Below, piece after piece: positions 61,112-64,000 of a stretch of DNA of 64,000 nucleotides. The stretch comes from Ensifer adhaerens. Lineage in GTDB: Bacteria; Pseudomonadota; Alphaproteobacteria; Rhizobiales; Rhizobiaceae. The notes beneath the pieces are model-generated. The model worked only from the letters and a program-made list of their open reading frames with translations, did not search any database and had not been told where the DNA came from. Where the stretch lies: assembly GCF_002007205.1 (NCBI RefSeq), contig NZ_LAZS01000001.1, forward strand, positions 309,771-373,770. The letters are read 5' to 3'. The translations under genes and the position numbers were made by a program. Each line of letters begins with the position of its first letter. Positions within the stretch are counted from its first letter, which is position 1.

Positions 61112-62467
61112 CTACCCTCTGTCAGTGACCTGCCGGTTGTCCCGCAACAGGTACCACTGAACCTTGTGGGGCGTGAAATGCCCTGCCGCTGCACGGTTCC
61201 ACAACGGCGTGGGATGGTCGCCGACGATGAAGATGTCGGTCGGCGGCAGAGCCGGGTCCTTGGCAATCGCGGCAACGTCGGCAAAAACGTCGGCCCATAG
61301 TTCGGTCAGTTCACACACCTGGGTGTTCGCGATCTCGGCTGAATCTCTGCCACACCGCAGCTGGCCATGCTGCTTGGCCACGTAGGGTATGTGGGAATTC
61401 AGCGTCAGCCAGTACAGGAACGTCCGTTCGGCCGGTTGCTTCGTCAACCGGTCGCGGATCGCCCCGGCGACGTCATTGTCGCACAATCCCGTAAAAACGC
61501 TGCCGCAGCGCTGGCCAAACCGATCGCCGGCTGTCGCAAGGTTCTCGAGGAAGTATGATTCCTGGAAGCCGATGCTTGGATACCATTTGTCCCGTTCGAA
61601 CATCTCATGAGAAAATCCGTGATAGGACACGGTGCGATAGCCGCGGTCGGCCATGGCCGCGGGGAAGCAGTCATAGCGGGCCTGGCCAAGATAATCCGTA
61701 TGGTCGCCCCATTGCCCGCAGAGTTCGCGGGATTCAGCCCCTGTCGTCGAGCCCTCGAAATTGCTGAGACCACTTGAAAGCGTGTAGCGCCCGGTATCGA
61801 GGGCAGGCTGGAGACGCTGTGAGAGAATGGCAGCGTGCGCGGGGTTCGCCAATGCGCCGAGCCCTTCCACCATGACGAAGAGTACGTTCCGACCAGCATC
61901 CGCTATGGTTGCGGGATCGGCGCCATTGATTGAGAGCGCGCTTTCAAATGATTGAGCAGGTTGCTTCAGGAAGGGGCTATTGATGTGGCGCTCCAGCAAG
62001 GCCACACCGAGTGCCACCAGAACCGCTGGCAGCACCATTGCGCCTCGCAGGGCCTGCCGGTTGCGATTGAAAAGGCAGGCGACTGCGACGCCGTTCGCGA
62101 CAAAGAAGCCGAGCACCGCCAGATAGAAGGCCGATGAGGTCAAATCCACGGACGCCAGGTAGCGCATCGACTGGACCGCAGTGCCGAATGGCAGATTGAA
62201 CACCGCCATGGCCACGAGGCCCAGATCGACGACGGCAATCAACGGGAACAACACATAGGCCAGAAGGGGTGGAGCGCGCAGCGCGAGCTGGCCGGCAAAT
62301 ACATAGAGGAGCGGCGAAAACGCTCGGGTGGCCACGTAAAACGGCAAGGCCAGCAGCATGACAAGATTGGGTGCCACGCCGAGGAGCAGGGCAAAACGCC
62401 ACGCCCTCGCACTCGACAATGAAGGGACCGATCGCGCAGCTACCGCGGAAATGGTTCTCGACGTCAT
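61112..62467 (-). CDS. Membrane sulfatase-fold enzyme, LtaS/phosphoethanolamine transferase-like
   Basis: Encodes 451 residues. About four hydrophobic segments (about 25-165) precede a periplasmic sulfatase domain: NVLFVMVEGLGALANPA (metal Glu), the Thr nucleophile in NFEGSTTGAESRELCGQW, YRTVSYHGFSHEMFERDKWYPSIGF, FLYWLTLNSHIPYV, and metal-binding IFIVGDHPTPLWNR. This class transfers phosphoalcohol groups to lipids or glycans, or cleaves sulfate esters; the substrate is unknown. The ATG at 62467 is chosen over a GTG at 62479. Its codon bias looks weaker than that of neighbours, so transfer is possible. It ends four bases from tlpA. Confidence 0.82.
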   Translation of the reverse strand: MTSRTISAVAARSVPSLSSARAWRFALLLGVAPNLVMLLALPFYVATRAFSPLLYVFAGQLALRAPPLLAYVLFPLIAVVDLGLVAMAVFNLPFGTAVQSMRYLASVDLTSSAFYLAVLGFFVANGVAVACLFNRNRQALRGAMVLPAVLVALGVALLERHINSPFLKQPAQSFESALSINGADPATIADAGRNVLFVMVEGLGALANPAHAAILSQRLQPALDTGRYTLSSGLSNFEGSTTGAESRELCGQWGDHTDYLGQARYDCFPAAMADRGYRTVSYHGFSHEMFERDKWYPSIGFQESYFLENLATAGDRFGQRCGSVFTGLCDNDVAGAIRDRLTKQPAERTFLYWLTLNSHIPYVAKQHGQLRCGRDSAEIANTQVCELTELWADVFADVAAIAKDPALPPTDIFIVGDHPTPLWNRAAAGHFTPHKVQWYLLRDNRQVTDRG

Positions 62468-62593
62468 CTTCTCTCCCACCTGTCTGGGAGAGGTAACAGC
62501 ACCGCCTTTAGATTACATTACCTCTTGACCTGAGCCTGTGTCCAAAGTTGCGACGCCGAGAGGGCCGGGCGTCCTGTCGTTATTTGGACGGGA

Positions 62594-63466
62594 TTATCGG
62601 GTGGGAACCGGTACTTCGCCGCGATAGTCGTAGAAGCCTCGGCCGGACTTGCGCCCGAGCCAGCCGGCTTCGACATATTTCACCAGCAGCGGGCAGGGAC
62701 GATACTTCGAGTCCGCCAGGCCATCATAGAGCACCTGCATGATCGACAGGCAGGTGTCGAGGCCGATGAAGTCGGCAAGCTGCAGCGGGCCCATCGGATG
62801 GTTGGCGCCGAGCTTCATCGCGGTATCGATGGCCTCGACGCTGCCGACGCCTTCGTAGAGCGTATAGATCGCTTCGTTGATCATCGGCAGCAGGATGCGG
62901 TTGACGATGAAGGCCGGGAAGTCCTCGGCGACAGTCACGGTCTTGTCGAGCGTCGCGACGAATTCCTTGGCGGTCTTGAAGGTCTGTTCGTCGGTGGCGA
63001 TGCCGCGCACGAGCTCGACGAGCTTCATGACCGGAACCGGGTTCATGAAATGGATGCCCATGAAGTGCTCGGGGCGATCGGTCGCCGATGCCAGGCGGGT
63101 GATCGACAGCGAGGACGTGTTGGTCGCGAGGATCGCTTCCGGCTTCAGGATCGGACACACCTGGCCGTAGATCTTGCGCTTGATCGTCTCGTCTTCAGTG
63201 ACGGCCTCGATAACGAGGTCGGCCTGCGACAGGTCGTTGATATCGGTCGAGCCCTTGATCAGAGCCAGTGCTGCCTTGCGGGCCTCGTCGGTCATCTTGC
63301 CGGAGGATACCTGCCGGGCGAGGTTGCCGTTGACGGTGGCAAGCCCCGCTTCAATCCGGTCTGCGGCCAGATCGTAGATCTGGACCTTGTATCCGGCGAT
63401 TGCCGAAACATGCGCGATGCCGCAGCCCATTTGCCCAGCACCGATAATTCCGACCGTCTTGATCAT
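62594..63466 (-). CDS. hbdA: 3-hydroxybutyryl-CoA dehydrogenase
   Basis: Encodes 290 residues. The NAD fold is VGIIGAGQMGCGIAHVSAIAGYKVQIYD; then TNTSSLSITRLASATDRPEHFMGIHFMNPVPVMKLVELVRG with the catalytic His in GIHFMNPVP, EDFPAFIVNRILLPMINEAIY and GANHPMGPLQLADFIGLDTCL. It oxidises L-3-hydroxybutyryl-CoA to acetoacetyl-CoA. It lies 151 bases downstream of etfA on the same strand, matching the etfB-etfA-hbdA order of rhizobia. Confidence 0.94.
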   Translation of the reverse strand: MIKTVGIIGAGQMGCGIAHVSAIAGYKVQIYDLAADRIEAGLATVNGNLARQVSSGKMTDEARKAALALIKGSTDINDLSQADLVIEAVTEDETIKRKIYGQVCPILKPEAILATNTSSLSITRLASATDRPEHFMGIHFMNPVPVMKLVELVRGIATDEQTFKTAKEFVATLDKTVTVAEDFPAFIVNRILLPMINEAIYTLYEGVGSVEAIDTAMKLGANHPMGPLQLADFIGLDTCLSIMQVLYDGLADSKYRPCPLLVKYVEAGWLGRKSGRGFYDYRGEVPVPTR

Positions 63467-63521
63467 CGCGGCGAACTTCCATCTTCAGAGGTTGGCGGCG
63501 AGGCCGCCATCAGACATGCAA

Positions 63522-63546
63522 ACCGGGCCGGTTTGGCCGGCCCGGT
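63522..63546 (-). terminator. Stem-loop between etfA and hbdA
   Basis: A perfect ten-base stem, ACCGGGCCGG (63522-63531) and CCGGCCCGGT (63537-63546), has a five-base loop; on the minus strand TTG follows. A smaller hairpin GGCGGC-GAG-GCCGCC lies at 63494-63508. It may attenuate transcription from etfA into hbdA. Confidence 0.5.
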
Positions 63547-63617
63547 AGATTGTTAATGCCAAGTCCGCGCTTTTGCCAGCCCTTTTCAGGGGCCAAGCGG
63601 CCGGCCATGGTGAATGC

Positions 63618-64000
63618 TTACAGGGCCTTCTGCAACTCCGGCAGGGCGTCGAAGAGATCGGCAACCAGGCCATAGTCGGCGACCTGGAAGATCGGCGCCT
63701 CTTCGTCCTTGTTGATCGCGACGATCACCTTGCTGTCCTTCATGCCGGCCAGGTGCTGGATGGCACCGGAAATGCCGCAGGCGATGTAGAGATCGGGTGC
63801 GACGACCTTGCCGGTCTGGCCGACCTGCCAGTCGTTCGGGGCGTAACCGGCGTCGACGGCAGCGCGCGACGCGCCGACGGCAGCGCCGAGCTTGTCGGCC
63901 ACCGGCAGGATCACTTCCTGGAACTTCTCCGACGAGCCGAGCGCGCGGCCGCCGGAGATGATGATCTTCGCCGAGGTCAGTTCCGGACGGTCGGACGACG
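63618..64000 (-). CDS. etfA: Electron transfer flavoprotein subunit alpha (3' part)
   Basis: Encodes the last 127 residues; the gene continues beyond 64000. Visible sequence begins [20 protein letters not shown] and includes [96 protein letters not shown], the FAD-binding C-terminal domain of EtfA. ETF carries electrons from acyl-CoA and other dehydrogenases to ETF-ubiquinone oxidoreductase. Reading stops at the window edge; the internal start at 63914 is not the true one. Confidence 0.93.
   Translation of the reverse strand, partial: SSDRPELTSAKIIISGGRALGSSEKFQEVILPVADKLGAAVGASRAAVDAGYAPNDWQVGQTGKVVAPDLYIACGISGAIQHLAGMKDSKVIVAINKDEEAPIFQVADYGLVADLFDALPELQKAL

Overview
The window looks like chromosomal DNA of an alphaproteobacterium of the Sinorhizobium/Ensifer group. 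The reasons are gene content and order (hutF-hutXWV-hutH2-hutD with divergent hutC, aerobic cobaltochelatase cobS/cobT, aroK-aroB, lysA-lptM, hbdA-etfA), a single-domain response regulator that looks like CpdR, a CtrA-type site, a RIME-like rhizobial intergenic palindrome and GC-rich third codon positions. No rRNA, tRNA, CRISPR array, prophage or insertion sequence was seen.

Layout. 0-1.4 kb: two small envelope proteins and a YjaB-like acetyltransferase. 1.4-8.7 kb: a histidine-utilisation block with HutXWV uptake, HutF, HutD and a HutH-like protein, divergent from the repressor HutC; a candidate operator overlaps the predicted hutF promoter. 8.7-16.5 kb: two large paralogous fusions (APH-type kinase, M23-like middle domain, class III aminotransferase/phospho-lyase), an amino-acid binding protein and an Lrp-type regulator. 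16.5-19 kb: an AraC regulator divergent from a zinc alcohol dehydrogenase, then the RIME-like repeat. 19-25 kb: Lrp regulator with M20 amidohydrolase, D,D-carboxypeptidase, COG0523 GTPase, L,D-transpeptidase and TusA-like protein. 25-34.6 kb: housekeeping genes accA, xerD, aroK, aroB, a CorC-type membrane protein, BolA, a J-domain protein, cobS and cobT.

34.8-44.1 kb: phytase-like exported protein, second GNAT, YhhQ, rpmB, DUF3108 protein, EamA exporter, cupin, gloB, methyltransferase, hisC and tyrC. 44.3-47 kb: the least conventional stretch, with a small Tat-leader-like Gly/Ser/Lys peptide gene divergent from a PqqD-HprK fusion kinase that overlaps a nucleotidyltransferase gene. It resembles parts of peptide-modification cassettes but has no recognisable cyclase, protease or radical SAM enzyme. 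47-54.3 kb: DUF2125, ChaC, PlsC, YdcF-like, ftsX-ftsE with a perfect TTAA-N7-TTAA site upstream, a membrane protein, hpt and cpdR. 54.5-64 kb: TIGR02302 protein, lysA, lptM, argH, tlpA, a sulfatase-fold membrane enzyme, hbdA and the 3' part of etfA.

The main themes are amino-acid uptake and breakdown (histidine, a possible phosphorylated amino alcohol or hydroxylysine route, N-acyl amino acids), aromatic and lysine/arginine biosynthesis, cobalamin synthesis and cell envelope/cell cycle. The three observations most worth following are the HutH2 protein lacking the Ala-Ser-Gly triad that forms the MIO cofactor, the pair of kinase/M23/phospho-lyase fusions in which only one keeps the M23 metal ligands, and the PqqD-HprK/nucleotidyltransferase/small-peptide set.
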